DNA of 44,156 nucleotides from Trichodesmium sp. MAG_R02 (GCA_023356605.1 JAKQYE010000016.1:1-44156); one strand, 5' to 3'; positions 18,869 through 28,319 are shown, numbered from the stretch's first letter. Numbers and translations are program-made. Notes: a model not told the origin generated them from the letters alone.

Positions 18869-18915
18869 TATATCTGGCCTCTGATTTTTTTTTCAACCAG
18901 TGGGATAGAAAAATA

Positions 18916-19005
18916 TAGTAGTTCCACTTTAGATTGAGACAAGTATTTCTTGCTATGAAAGTATTTCAGCCGAAAAAAATATCTCATTTTTATTTGAAAT
19001 AACTA
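18916..19005. repeat. Family C miniature element, copy 2 (90 bp)
   Basis: TAGTAGTTCCACTTTAGATTGAG at the left, a mutated end, to TTGAAATAACTA at the right, with TA on both sides (18914-18915 and 19006-19007). Nested inside the IS4 transposase next to the catalytic GDREF motif. Confidence 0.85.
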
Positions 19006-19582
19006 TACTATAAAACTCTCTATCTCCTGTTATCATAATTTTCTGGCCTTTTAATAATTTTATAACTAGACGAATTACGACTTTTTGTTTTGTTAAATTA
19101 CTAGCTCCTTTGTGACTTAAAATATGCCAATATATAGGCAAAACCCTTTGATTCTAAGCCACACTAATCATTAATATATTAGTATTTTGCCATTGAGTCC
19201 TATCTATTATTAATGCTAATTATGAGTCAAATTTGAATAAATTTTGGAGCATAATCTTAAACTTTAGGAAGCCAGAATAAAGGTAAACTTAACTCCTTTA
19301 AATTTAAAATAAATTGTATATTTTTTCTCTTAATCTCTAATTTTATTAGGAGGAAAAAATAACTACTTAATTTTGATATTTGTACAGTTTTATTTAGCGA
19401 TAATCACGTATAATAGTATTTGTAATATTACTACTTTATATGGACTCAATATGATGCTTAATATGGTGTTGACAAAAGCCTAACATCTTCACTTTTATTG
19501 ATTTTTATTTGTCATTACTAACCATTCTTTATCATATTTTTAACTATTTCCAAAACTTTTTAAATGAATAAATAATCAACCC

Positions 19583-19640
19583 AGATGGTGGATAACAGTG
19601 AATTGGCGATCGCTACCTCCCAACCTCAAAATGCCATTCC
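19583..19640 (+). repeat. Short dispersed repeat F, copy 2
   Basis: AGATGGTGGATAACAGTGAATTGGCGATCGCTACC..., matching 9500-9560. Beyond it, up to about 20080, I see no gene; there are C-rich pieces with CACCCCCTGAACC written twice (19990-20045). Confidence 0.5.
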
Positions 19641-20080
19641 TTCTTAAGTTCAATTATTATTCAATTTATCGTCTCAAATTATTACTATATCTATCATTAA
19701 GCTTACAAGTCAGCCCGTGAGCATTAAACCTCTCCAAAAATACCAATTTTGGAACGGGAAAATAAAGATTTCAGAACCTTTTCTAAAGAATTATATTTTA
19801 TAACTCCCCACTTTTCATATTAGTAGTTGCCAAAAACAGCGATCGCCTACATGAATACATAGTAGGCTCAAGAATAACTTTACAAAGTGCCAATGGGATG
19901 AAATAGATGGAGGTGTGACAATTTTTCGGCATGGGGAGGGATAGAAAAACTCAATACCAGGGTCGCAGAGTGGGAACAATACTTCCCATCACCCCCTGAA
20001 CCCCACCTCCCTACCTGCTCACCTCCCTGTCACCCCCTGAACCGCATCACCCTATCCCTATTTAACTCAAAAATCATTAT

Positions 20081-20300
20081 CCGAGTAAGCTTTTGTGCAT
20101 TTAAACAACTTATTGTTGTATGCCACTATGCAGAAAAAACCTTTCTAAATTCTATAATTATTTTAATTTAGATTAAGACAAGTTTTTCTTGCTATAATTA
20201 GGTTTCAGTATGAAAAGTTTTCCATTCTTATTTGAAATGACTATAAACTCTAAATTATAGCTTACTAATACCCATTTTAAATAAGTATTAGCTTAGAACT
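20081..20300 (-). repeat. Repeat G, copy 1, interrupted by a family C element
   Basis: Read on the minus strand: AGCTAATACTTATTTAAAAT..GGTATTAGTAAGCT (a hairpin), then AATTTAGAG, a family C insertion, then TTTTTTCTGCATAGTGGCA and AAATGCACAAAAG. The uninterrupted counterpart is at 40915-41048. Both copies lie just downstream of a TPR-glycosyltransferase gene on the sense strand. Confidence 0.75.
20155..20243. repeat. Family C miniature element, copy 3 (89 bp)
   Basis: TAATTATTTTAATTTAGATTAAG to TTGAAATGACTA, TA on both sides (20153-20154 and 20244-20245). The empty counterpart of the site is present at about 40965-40985 in repeat G copy 2. Confidence 0.88.
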
Positions 20301-20360
20301 AATCCCGGTTTCTTGCTTGGGTAAGTAGGTATTGACTTTATAACTTGCTCAAGGTTTTAC

Positions 20361-22700
20361 TTAGCACTTAATAATCATTTTTTCTGTCACAATTTTCCAC
20401 AACTGTGCCTGAACTTTTTCAATAACTTTTTGCCACTCTCTTGACTGAGGCTGACGGAATAATTTCATCGTTGGATACCAAGGAGTATTTTCAGTATCTT
20501 GTAACCAACGCCAGTCGGGATTAAAACATAATAAAGTCCATACATTTTTACCTAATGCTCCTGCTAAATGCGCTACAGAAGTATCAACAGTAATTACCAA
20601 ATCTAGTTGCTCTATTACTGCTGCTGTATCGGCATAATTGTTTAACTGAGAACTTAAATCTTTTATTTGAATATTGCTAGGAACTTGAGTTAATTCTTTC
20701 CTACGTTCTCCTTTTTGTAGACTATAAAATTTGACTCCTGGTACTTGTAAAATAGGTAAAAAATCTGTAAGTTCACAGGAACGATTAAAATCGTTTTTAT
20801 GAGTAGGACTACCACTCCAAACAATGCCTACTTTATATTGAGTATCAGGGATATTTATATGGTTAACATTTGTGGATTTTAGATAGGGAATATTGACAGG
20901 AATTGTTTCTAAAGTTGTGTCAAAAATATAAGGCAAACTCATTAAGGGTACATAAACATCGAATTCGGATAATTGTAGTTCTCCTGGTGGCATTAATTTA
21001 TCAATTTCTGGAATATTTTTAAATAGAGGAATTAACTTGAGCGGACATACTAATATAAGGCTTTGACAACGTTTTGCTGCTAGAGAAATATAACGGATAA
21101 ATTGAATAGCATCTCCTGCTCCTTGCTCAGTATGAACTAATAAAATTCTATCGCTAATATCTTCTCCTTTCCATCGGGTATGAGGACATTTTAAGGGAGT
21201 AAATTCTGCTGTTTGCCAGCGCCATTCGCATTCTGCAAATCCCCGTTTTAAATCTCCATTTTTCAACAATGTCATACCTAAATTAAAATGTGCTTTGGCA
21301 AAACTACCGTTGAGATTAATGGCTTTTTCATAATGTTTAATTGCTCTTTCTAATTCACCTTTTTGACTATAAGCATAAGCAATGCTATTTTGAGCATCAG
21401 CATTATCTGGTTCTGTATTAATTACCTGTTCTAAAACATTAATTGCTGCTTCATATTGTTGATTATCTCCTAAAGCTACCCCTAAATTATATTTGGCTCT
21501 TATCAAATCTGGTTGTAACTTTAAACATTTTTGATATGTAGCGATCGCCTCTAATAATTTACCTTCTTGATATAATTCATTTCCCTTAACTAAATGAGTC
21601 TCTGCCATAGCTATTTCTGAAGTTGGTTTGATTGTTTCTGCTAAAGCTTCATCGGGTAAAACATAAGAACTTGCTAATAAATTTTCATCCCATTCAATAA
21701 TTTCTGGGAAGCGAATATTTGGCAAAACTGCTACAGAAAATATTTCTTGAACTCCAGCTTCAAACCTTAAAAAAGCGATAGTTTCTCCTGTTAAAATATT
21801 GACGACCCAAACCCCGCAAATTCTTTCTTGAAGTTGAGTAATAGGCATTCCCGTAAAAACGGCAGTTTCTCGAACTTGAGACAAACCAATAAATGCTAAA
21901 TTTCCCCAAAAATCTATTCCGCGAGTAAACCCTGGTAATTTAGCAATTGTTTCTAATTTTCTCTGGCTTAAATCGAATTTTGCTAGACTACCATTGCCTG
22001 ATTCTAATAACCATAATTGTTCTTGATACCATCTTGGAGAATGGGGCATGGATAAACCCTGCATTAAGATTTCATTTGTTTCTATATCTATCAATATTCC
22101 ACCATTAGCTTTATTCTTTCTCCAACCAGCAGCAGTATCAGTTTCTCCCAGAGCTGTGGCATATTTGGGCTGGTCATTTTTTAAACAAAATCCATTCAAA
22201 TGACAGCGGTCTGTTAAGTCATATCCAGTGATAAAAGGAGGTCGCCATCTGGGTACAAAACTATTAGGATAACCGAGGGTACAAAGGCAAGAAAAACGAG
22301 TATTAATAAACCATAATTCATCTTTCGCCCAAGCCATTTCGTGAATATCAATATCTCCAGTTATATGAATATTTCTTGGTAAATAACAAGCGTCATGTTT
22401 GCCAGAGGGTTCTATTTTTTCTGCTACTGCTGGAACGTTGCGAAAATCCCAAATTTGATAAGCAGTTCCCAGGGCAATTTTTTCGTTAGTGGCTGCTAGT
22501 CCCATAGGTTTATTAAAGGTACGAAAGTGAGTATTAATTACTCCATTATCTGGACGTAATACGATTAATTTGCCTGCTTGATAGGTGGAAACAACTAGGG
22601 AGATACCTAACTGCTCTAAAATTTTGGGGAAGTTGTTTGTATGTGTGCTTCTTAATAAATAATTGTCGGTATTAGTAGAAGTATTAGTTTGATTATTCAT
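20361..22700 (-). CDS. TIGR03032 domain - TPR - glycosyltransferase-like fusion protein
   Basis: A 779-residue protein in three parts. Residues about 15-350 form a beta-propeller-like TIGR03032 domain (LVVSTYQAGKLIVLRP, FNKPMGLAA, DIDIHEMAWAKDELWFINTRFSCL, GLSMPHSPRWYQEQLWLLESGNG, LPGFTRGIDF). Residues about 370-490 hold TPR units (EGKLLEAIATYQKCLKLQPD, ALGDNQQYEAAINVLEQVI, KGELERAIKHYEKAINLNG). Residues about 500-770 resemble a GT9-type or TPR-associated glycosyltransferase fold (LLVHTEQGAGDAIQFIRY, YKVGIVWSGSPTHKND, DLVITVDTSVAHLAGALG, WTLLCFNPDWRW). It probably acts on a cell-surface or protein glycan; TIGR03032 itself has no assigned function. No signal peptide. A hairpin repeat (G) follows the gene. 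Confidence 0.85.
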   Translation of the reverse strand: MNNQTNTSTNTDNYLLRSTHTNNFPKILEQLGISLVVSTYQAGKLIVLRPDNGVINTHFRTFNKPMGLAATNEKIALGTAYQIWDFRNVPAVAEKIEPSGKHDACYLPRNIHITGDIDIHEMAWAKDELWFINTRFSCLCTLGYPNSFVPRWRPPFITGYDLTDRCHLNGFCLKNDQPKYATALGETDTAAGWRKNKANGGILIDIETNEILMQGLSMPHSPRWYQEQLWLLESGNGSLAKFDLSQRKLETIAKLPGFTRGIDFWGNLAFIGLSQVRETAVFTGMPITQLQERICGVWVVNILTGETIAFLRFEAGVQEIFSVAVLPNIRFPEIIEWDENLLASSYVLPDEALAETIKPTSEIAMAETHLVKGNELYQEGKLLEAIATYQKCLKLQPDLIRAKYNLGVALGDNQQYEAAINVLEQVINTEPDNADAQNSIAYAYSQKGELERAIKHYEKAINLNGSFAKAHFNLGMTLLKNGDLKRGFAECEWRWQTAEFTPLKCPHTRWKGEDISDRILLVHTEQGAGDAIQFIRYISLAAKRCQSLILVCPLKLIPLFKNIPEIDKLMPPGELQLSEFDVYVPLMSLPYIFDTTLETIPVNIPYLKSTNVNHINIPDTQYKVGIVWSGSPTHKNDFNRSCELTDFLPILQVPGVKFYSLQKGERRKELTQVPSNIQIKDLSSQLNNYADTAAVIEQLDLVITVDTSVAHLAGALGKNVWTLLCFNPDWRWLQDTENTPWYPTMKLFRQPQSREWQKVIEKVQAQLWKIVTEKMIIKC

Positions 22701-22946
22701 AGTTTTTTAGTTATTAGTTATTAGTACCTAGTTTATTGGTCAAAATAGGTACAAATGTATTAAACAATGAATTGAGGTAGAAATCCGGATTTTTAGGGGT
22801 AATATCTCACTTTAGACTGATAAGCTGGAATTGTATAACTTCTTTAACTATTTTACCCTCAGTAGAGGCAAATGGATTTCGCCTCTGAAGTGTATATGGA
22901 GATGTTGCTTGATTTATTGGAGCATTACGCGATCGCGACTAATATT

Positions 22947-23065
22947 ATGTCTAGATAATCAGTAATTAAAAACTAAGGACCGTAAGTGCCAATTTTATCC
23001 TTCTGTCTCCTCCCAGAGAGTATAAGTGCCAAAATCCTCTAAAGTGTAAGTATTCAACCGGACAT
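22947..23065. repeat. Family E repeat, copy 2 (inverted)
   Basis: ATGTCTAGATAATCAGTAATT at the left and AAGTATTCAACCGGACAT at the right, in the opposite orientation to copies at 16835 and 34265. The interior is unlike the other copies. The rest of 22701-23578 has no supported gene; a short open stretch at 23240-23322 (reading IENIQVLETILASLRTVE) may be decayed coding sequence. Confidence 0.6.
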
Positions 23066-23578
23066 AATAATATTCTCAATATTTGCCCATCTTACAAACT
23101 ACAATATTATGATACAGGATATTTCATAAAGCTATCCCTGCATTTATCATAGCCAAGATGCCTGTACTACATTTGCTCATCCTACAAAATTATGATAATT
23201 TTTATTAGAATTGAGATTTGGGAACTCAGGAAAAGAGATATGTTCAGAAATTAATACTATTGAAAATATTCAGGTTCTAGAAACAATTCTGGCCTCTCTC
23301 AGAACTGTAGAAATTATTGACCAATGAGGATGTCAACAGTCACATTCTCAAATAGTGAGTAGTGAGTAGGGAGTAGTTATACCGATAAAAAAAAGAATGT
23401 TAGGAAAAATAAGGGTGATAAAAGACTTTACAGGATACCTCCCTCTGACTAATCAGATAAGTTATGAGCTAAAAAATGGTATCGAGGCTATTTATTCTGA
23501 GCCCTAACTCCTGACTTCTGTATAATGCCTACAATGTCATAAAATCAATAAAGTTTATTACAAATTAGGGAAATACCA

Positions 23579-24724
23579 GTGGCCAAGTCAACAGAATCTA
23601 ATGCACAATCTCTTTCTCGCACACCTCTATATGACTTAAGCACTGAACTTAAGGCTAGAATGATAGAATTTTCTGGATGGGAAATGCCGGTACAATACAC
23701 AAGTATCAGCACCGAACATGAGGCAGTACGCACAAAAGCTGGAATGTTCGACATTTCCCACATGGGCAAGTTTATCGCTCAAGGCCACGATTTAATTGAG
23801 AAAATCCAATATTTAGTACCTTCCGACCTGAGTAGCTTAGAACCTGGAAAAGCTCAATACACTGTATTATTAAACTCCCAGGGAGGCATTATTGATGACT
23901 TCATCTTCTATCGTCAAAGTAATGACCCTCTAACCAACGAGGTACGGGGTTTTATGATTGTTAATGCTGCCACTAAAGCTAATGATAAAGCATGGATCTT
24001 AAGTCATCTCGAAAATAGTGGTGTTAAGTTCCAAGATATCTCTGAGGAAAAAGTGTTATTAGCTGTCCAAGGGCCGGAAGCAGAATCATATTTACAGCAA
24101 TTTGTCAAGGAAAATTTGGCATCAATTGGATTTTTTGGGCATTCAGATATTACTGTATTGGATAAACCTGGTTTTATTGCCAGAACTGGCTACACTGGGG
24201 AAGATGGCTTTGAAATTATGGTTGACCCCCCTGTGGGTATAGAGCTATGGCGGAGTTTGTTGAATGCTGGTGTGACTCCTTGCGGTTTGGGAGCCAGGGA
24301 TACTTTGCGTTTAGAAGCTGCCATGGCACTTTATGGTCAAGATATTGATACTGAGACTACTCCTCTTGAAGCGGGTTTAAGTTGGTTAGTTCACCTAGAT
24401 AAAAAAGGGGAATTTATTGCTCGTCAGGTATTGGAAACACAAAAGGCGGAAGGAGTTTCAAAACGTTTGGTAGGTTTGGAAATGCTGGAGCGCGGTATTG
24501 CTCGTCATGGTTATCCTGTTTTAAGTGATGGCAAAGTGGTAGGGGAAGTAACTAGCGGTACTAAGTCTCCTACTTTAGGGAAGGCGATCGCTCTGGCTTA
24601 TATACCTAAAAAATTAGCTAAGGTAGGTCAAAAATTAGAAGTAGAAATTAGGGGAAAAATTTATGCCGCTATTGTTGTGAAACGCCCCTTTTATAGAAGT
24701 AAAAAGTTAAAAGTTAAAAGTTAA
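23579..24724 (+). CDS. gcvT: Aminomethyltransferase, glycine cleavage system T protein
   Basis: A 381-residue T protein. It moves the methylene group from the aminomethyl-lipoyl H protein to tetrahydrofolate, releasing ammonia, as part of glycine cleavage and photorespiratory carbon salvage. Family signatures are RTPLYDLSTELKARMIEFSGWEMPVQY at the start, GMFDISHMGK, QYTVLLNSQGGIIDDFI, VNAATKANDKAWI, ARTGYTGEDGFEIM, GARDTLRLEAAMALYG, and EVTSGTKSPTLGKAIALAYIP. The start codon is GTG; alignment of the N-terminus supports it. The last residues (KKLKVKS) are encoded by a TTAAAAG heptamer repeat, so the true ancestral C-terminus was probably a little different. No other gcv gene is nearby. Confidence 0.96.
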   Translation: MAKSTESNAQSLSRTPLYDLSTELKARMIEFSGWEMPVQYTSISTEHEAVRTKAGMFDISHMGKFIAQGHDLIEKIQYLVPSDLSSLEPGKAQYTVLLNSQGGIIDDFIFYRQSNDPLTNEVRGFMIVNAATKANDKAWILSHLENSGVKFQDISEEKVLLAVQGPEAESYLQQFVKENLASIGFFGHSDITVLDKPGFIARTGYTGEDGFEIMVDPPVGIELWRSLLNAGVTPCGLGARDTLRLEAAMALYGQDIDTETTPLEAGLSWLVHLDKKGEFIARQVLETQKAEGVSKRLVGLEMLERGIARHGYPVLSDGKVVGEVTSGTKSPTLGKAIALAYIPKKLAKVGQKLEVEIRGKIYAAIVVKRPFYRSKKLKVKS

Positions 24725-24728
24725 AAGT
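24701..24728 (+). repeat. Heptamer tandem repeat at the end of gcvT
   Basis: AAAAGTT units in tandem (about three and a half). The gcvT stop codon lies within it. The same heptamer, mixed with TCAAAAG, occurs at 31488-31536. Confidence 0.8.
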
Positions 24729-25179
24729 AGGAAGTGTGTAGGTTGCTTTAGGCGGAACTATTTAGAAATGATTATACCTCAAAACGTAAAATTGCGCCGT
24801 AACCCACCATCTTATGAGATAGTTTGTAGTAGACTGATAGACCTAAAAAAGCCCTTGTAGAACGTAGTGAAACCCAACAAAGCTTTATTGTGGTTGGGTT
24901 ACTCTTACAGGTTCTTGCTACGTCCGCCAGATCCAACTACAGTTATTGCACCATTTTAGCTGTGTCAGTGTCAGTCTAGTAGGGTGTGTTAGGAGAACTA
25001 TGTAAATGTGGTTGTACTTCAAAACCAAGGTAGAATTTTACTGTAACGCACTATCTTATCAGACTTGAAAATAATGGGTTATGGTTTGCTTTTCATTTAG
25101 CTCCGCACAATACACCCTACTGGAATATTTTCAATAGTGATGTTTATCAACTTCCTTCCTCTTTCTTTTTTTCTGAAAA
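24725..25179. other. Spacer with hairpin repeat
   Basis: Contains AACCCAAC (24871-24878) pairing with GTTGGGTT (24893-24900), part of the common cyanobacterial GTTGGGTT palindromic repeats, here with the sense GAACGTAGTGAAACCCAAC. Two blocks around 24735-24815 and 24980-25060 resemble each other (GTG..AGG...GGA.AACTAT...AAATG) and may be old duplicates. No gene. Confidence 0.5.
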
Positions 25180-25614
25180 ATGAAACATCAAGAATTACCT
25201 GTTATTGGTTGGCGAGAATGGATAGTTTTACCTGAAATTGGAATTACTAGAATTAAGGCAAAAATTGATACTGGCGCCCGTTCTTCTGCTTTACACGCTT
25301 TTGATATTAAAACTTTTGAAATAGATGGCAAACCCATGGTAAATTTTAAAGTTAATCCTAAACAAAGAGATACCAATCTAATAGTAATTGCTGAAGCAGA
25401 ATTAATAGATAAACGAAATATTCGTAGTTCTAGCGGAGAAGCAGAATTACGTCCTGTAATTTTAACTGAAGTTAATTTAATGAACAAAAAATGGACGATT
25501 GAACTAACTTTAACTAATCGGGAATTTATGGGATTTAGAATGTTATTGGGGCGACAAGCTGTGCAGAAGAATTTCTTAATTAATCCTAGTAAATCTTATT
25601 TAGATAGGAACTAA
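25180..25614 (+). CDS. RimK-associated ATP-dependent zinc protease family protein
   Basis: A 144-residue protein of the DUF785/retropepsin-like family. It carries the aspartic-protease-like signature AKIDTGARSSALHA (near 28-41), and later EAELRPVILTEVNL and MGFRMLLGRQAV, which match the second lobe of the fold. Family members are typically encoded next to RimK-type ATP-grasp ligases, as here, where the ligase starts 266 bases downstream. They are predicted to hydrolyse or process the modified target; this is inference from genome context and not from biochemistry. Whether the motif binds zinc or acts as an aspartyl protease is unsettled. Start ATG; no signal peptide. Confidence 0.85.
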   Translation: MKHQELPVIGWREWIVLPEIGITRIKAKIDTGARSSALHAFDIKTFEIDGKPMVNFKVNPKQRDTNLIVIAEAELIDKRNIRSSSGEAELRPVILTEVNLMNKKWTIELTLTNREFMGFRMLLGRQAVQKNFLINPSKSYLDRN

Positions 25615-25880
25615 AAAACTAGTTAAGAATAAGGTTATTTCAGTTACAGCAGATTTCGGGCAAATGATGTGTGAGCTAAATAATAAAAATCATGTAGTAC
25701 TGGCATCTTGCCGGGGTGGGTGTACCTAATAAAAAGGTCAAGGGCTGTATCAGTTAAGAGTTAACAGTACGTCCTACTGAAGTAAGAGGGTTGAAATTAT
25801 AAATTTTATTTTTTTTATTCCCTTTAAATGGGAGACTTTAAACCTGACTTTCTGGTAAAAAAAAGGTAGAAAAGAACAAA

Positions 25881-26786
25881 ATGAAAATCGCTATTTTATC
25901 TACTGATCCAACTCTTTATTCTACTAGAAAATTAGTGGAAGCTGGGGAAGAACGTGGTCACAAAGTTCAGGTTATTGATTACCTGCGCTGTTATATGAGC
26001 ATAACTTCTATGAAGACTCAAGTTACTTATATGGGTGAATCTTTGGAAGGATTTGATGCTATTATTCCTCGCATTGCTGCTACTAAAACATTTTATGGCA
26101 CGGCAGTGGTTAGACAGTTTGAAATGATGGGAGTTTTTACGGTAAATCCTTCTCAAGCCATTTCTCGCTCTCGTGATAAATTACATTGTTTACAATTATT
26201 AGCTAGGGAAGGAATAGGATTACCTGTGACTGGTTTTGCTCATCCTACTAAAGATATTGATAGTTTAATTAATACTGTCGGTGGGGCTCCTTTGGTGATT
26301 AAATTATTAGAAGGAACTCAAGGAATAGGAGTAGTTTTAGCTGAAACTTATCAAGCGGCTAAGTCAGTTATTGAAGCTTTTCGTGGTTTGAATGCTAATA
26401 TTTTGGTACAGGAATTTATTGAAGAAGCAAGTGGTGCAGATTTGCGATGTTTTGTAGTAGGAGATAGAGTAATAGCTGCTATTAAAAGACAAGGAGCTGA
26501 GGGAGAATTTCGCTCAAATTTGCATCGAGGTGGTAAAGCAAAAAAAGTTAGATTGAGCTCGCAAGAACGTTCAACTGCTATGCTTTCAGCTAAAGCAATA
26601 GGGCTGAAAGTTGCGGGGGTAGATTTATTACGTTCTAATCATGGCCCAGTAGTTATAGAAGTGAATTCTTCCCCTGGTTTAGAAGGTATAGAAACTGCTA
26701 CAGGGGTAGATGTTTCTGGTAAGATAATAGAGTTTTTAGAGAAGAATGCAAGAAAAGGTCAAGTGCGCGATCGCGTTGAAGGCTGA
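25881..26786 (+). CDS. rimK: RimK-type ATP-grasp ligase (S6 L-glutamate ligase-like)
   Basis: A 301-residue ATP-grasp enzyme of the RimK group, which adds glutamates to the C-terminus of ribosomal protein S6 or makes similar peptide bonds. N-terminal [27 protein letters not shown] and [26 protein letters not shown] are as in RimK. The ATP-grasp core shows [77 protein letters not shown] and [14 protein letters not shown] (metal-binding E and N). Full length. AAAAAAAGGTAG precedes the ATG. Pairs with the zinc-protease-like gene upstream. Some family members have other substrates. Confidence 0.93.
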   Translation: MKIAILSTDPTLYSTRKLVEAGEERGHKVQVIDYLRCYMSITSMKTQVTYMGESLEGFDAIIPRIAATKTFYGTAVVRQFEMMGVFTVNPSQAISRSRDKLHCLQLLAREGIGLPVTGFAHPTKDIDSLINTVGGAPLVIKLLEGTQGIGVVLAETYQAAKSVIEAFRGLNANILVQEFIEEASGADLRCFVVGDRVIAAIKRQGAEGEFRSNLHRGGKAKKVRLSSQERSTAMLSAKAIGLKVAGVDLLRSNHGPVVIEVNSSPGLEGIETATGVDVSGKIIEFLEKNARKGQVRDRVEG

Positions 26787-26810
26787 AGAAGTCAATTATC
26801 AGTTATATTT

Positions 26811-26947
26811 AGGATTTACCCAGGTGAACCCAGAAACGGTGTTTTTTCGTTATTCAGGATTTACGGACCAAGGGTCATATCTATTAGGGGCATAAGGCCA
26901 TTGCCCCCTACAGATAGGGTATTATCTACGAGTTTGCGTAAGTCCTG
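26811..26947. repeat. Family A repeat, copy 7, composite (137 bp)
   Basis: Left end AGGATTTACCC (first C lost), a second internal left end CAGGATTTACGGACC at 26855, and right end GCGTAAGTCCTG, flanked by TATTT at 26806-26810 and 26948-26952. It looks like one element inside or fused to another. The internal part resembles copy 3 (GGGTCATATCTA.TAGGGG). Confidence 0.7.
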
Positions 26948-27396
26948 TATTTGTAGCAAATATGGATGGTAGTGGAGATGTGGATGTTCTCAATGCTTCC
27001 TGGGGTGAAGAAGAGATAGCCCTGTACCCCAACATTGGTATCCCAAGTCAACTATAATCTCCACAACAAATAGTATTTATAGACTCTAATGATGTAGCAG
27101 GAGTAGGAGATTTTAATGCTGATGGAATCTCAGATATTTTCTGGCGTGACAGTGCACGTAACAGGATTTGGTTGATAAAAAATGACGGCACACTCGATAG
27201 TATAACATACCCTGGAGGTTTCAATTTAGATTGGGATGTAGTACAAATAGCAGATTTTAATGGTGATAAAGTTTATGAGATTTTTGGGCGCAATGGTACA
27301 ATGAACAACATTTGGTTGATGGATAATGGTGGCGCATCTCATACTGATGCTTTCCCTTGAGGTTTTGATTCAGATTGGGATGTAGTTGGGATATAA
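26948..27396 (+). pseudogene. VCBS/FG-GAP repeat protein fragment
   Basis: Plus-strand text in one frame with stops: VFVANMDGSGDVDVLNASWGEEEIALYPN, a stop, then VGDFNADGISDIFWRDSARNRIWLI, IADFNGDKVYEIFGRNG, NNIWLMDNG, a TGA, and GFDSDWDVVGI. These are calcium-loop (DxNxDG) repeats found in large secreted adhesin-like proteins of cyanobacteria. The start is missing and a family A repeat lies at its left edge, so this is a displaced or truncated fragment. Confidence 0.75.
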
Positions 27397-27409
27397 AACA
27401 TTAACATCC

Positions 27410-27440
27410 TCCCGACGCTGCTTTATGAAACAGCGCGGGA
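27410..27440. other. GC-rich hairpin, possible IS605-type end
   Basis: TCCCG-A-CGCTG, loop CTTTATGAAA, CAGCG-CGGGA: a 10-bp stem with one bulged A. There is no U-tract in either direction. Similar GCGCGGGA text occurs in the hairpin at 12025. It lies downstream of the Nfu-like gene and past the end of the VCBS fragment. Confidence 0.45.
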
Positions 27441-27523
27441 TTCCCTGATATTGGGGTTTGAGTAGCAACTATGCAGACAACTAGGGCTGTATCTACTCCC
27501 TAAGCACGAAAATCATAGCTGAA

Positions 27524-28045
27524 TTAACCAACCCCAGAAATATTTACAGAAACTACATTTTTAATTTCTGGACAATGGCTTTGAATTGCCTGTTCGACAC
27601 CATCTTTCATGGTTAATGTCGAAGCAGGACAATTACTACAATTTCCCACTAATTTGACTTCCACAGTATCCGGCAATTTAATAGCAACTAACTCCACATC
27701 ACCATCATGGCTTTGCAAACCTGGACGAATTTCATCCAATGCTTGTTGAACCCTAATTTCTAAAGGTGGTGTCGGTGGTTTTACTAATTCGTGGTAACGT
27801 AATAAACCATAAACTACCTCATCTTGCACCGCCTGACGCAATGCTGGCATAGACTCCTGTTTAACACTACGAATTAATCTGGTCAAAGCTTCTTTGTGTA
27901 ATGCTTCAATAGCATTCTTCAACCCCTCAACTACTAACTTTTGATTTTCATCCCAATGAGCTATCGCCTGTTCAAAGTGGGTAATATCAGATACAAGAGC
28001 TTCCAGAGTCACAGACTCTTGCAAGGAAATTTTGGCTTGAGTCAT
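27524..28045 (-). CDS. Nfu/NifU C-terminal domain protein
   Basis: A 173-residue protein. The first 90 residues are a helical extension (FEQAIAHWDENQKLVVEGLKNAIE). The last 75 form an Nfu domain: VQQALDEIRPGLQSHDGDVELVAI, then VKLVGNCSNCPASTLTMKDGVEQAI with the CxxC that holds a transient 4Fe-4S cluster. It is last in a minus-strand series after two small membrane proteins and a TPR protein, downstream of the hydrogenase genes. A similar set (as I remember it, asr0689-alr0693 of Nostoc 7120, next to hyp genes) was proposed to assist maturation of the hydrogenase small subunit. Delivering clusters to HupS is plausible but inferred. Confidence 0.85.
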   Translation of the reverse strand: MTQAKISLQESVTLEALVSDITHFEQAIAHWDENQKLVVEGLKNAIEALHKEALTRLIRSVKQESMPALRQAVQDEVVYGLLRYHELVKPPTPPLEIRVQQALDEIRPGLQSHDGDVELVAIKLPDTVEVKLVGNCSNCPASTLTMKDGVEQAIQSHCPEIKNVVSVNISGVG

Positions 28046-28094
28046 TTCAGTTATCAGTTATCAGTTATTCCTATTTATTAGTCATTTTGACTTC

Positions 28095-28319
28095 CTATTT
28101 CAACTTCATATCTTTGAGTAAAAATGGCATAATAATTCCAGTTCCAAGACTAGAAATAATAATTGGCAACAACAATGTTGTTTCCATTTGTGCCATTACT
28201 ATTAACAGTAAGACACCAACTGTAGCCGCTAAAGCTACCTGTTTGATAAAGTCAAATGGATCCCGTATCAGTTTACCTTTAAGTAACAACTTAGCACTAT
28301 ACCAACCTATTTCTAACAT
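28095..28319 (-). CDS. Small membrane protein of the hup-associated cassette
   Basis: 74 residues: MLEIGWYSAKLLLKGKLIRDPFDF, then a hydrophobic segment QVALAATVGVLLLIVMA and a second one TLLLPIIISSLGTGIIMPFLL, ending in KDMKLK. Two membrane helices with a short lumen- or periplasm-side loop are likely. AGGAG is 9 bases before the ATG. It sits between the 96-residue membrane protein and the Nfu-like gene, in the same direction with gaps of 37 and 49 bases, which supports co-transcription. No known domain recognised. Confidence 0.7.
   Translation of the reverse strand: MLEIGWYSAKLLLKGKLIRDPFDFIKQVALAATVGVLLLIVMAQMETTLLLPIIISSLGTGIIMPFLLKDMKLK

Larger units (their letters stand above)
18373..19560 (-). 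pseudogene. IS4-family transposase remnant with two nested insertions
   Basis: Minus-strand pieces in order: LIDRTQWQNTNILMISVA (about 19200-19150), LPIYWHILSHKGASNLTKQ, MITGDREFYSI (DDE aspartate region, about 19040), SIPLVEKKIRGQIY, FVLRQKKSTMIKRGKKCCKLSEL, EKWYILTNL and YSQRMGIEAMFKDYKTGGYN (glutamate region). Removing the family B element at 18735 and one TA joins GQIY directly to FVLRQKK in frame. The family C element at 18916 splits EFYSI from SIPLVEK. Further stops make it non-functional. Upstream, 19270-19556 matches the window's first 340 bases. Confidence 0.85.

Noticed and set aside
23240..23322. Short open stretch upstream of gcvT as a gene
   Set aside because: Only about 27 codons, no start, no ribosome site, and no recognisable family.
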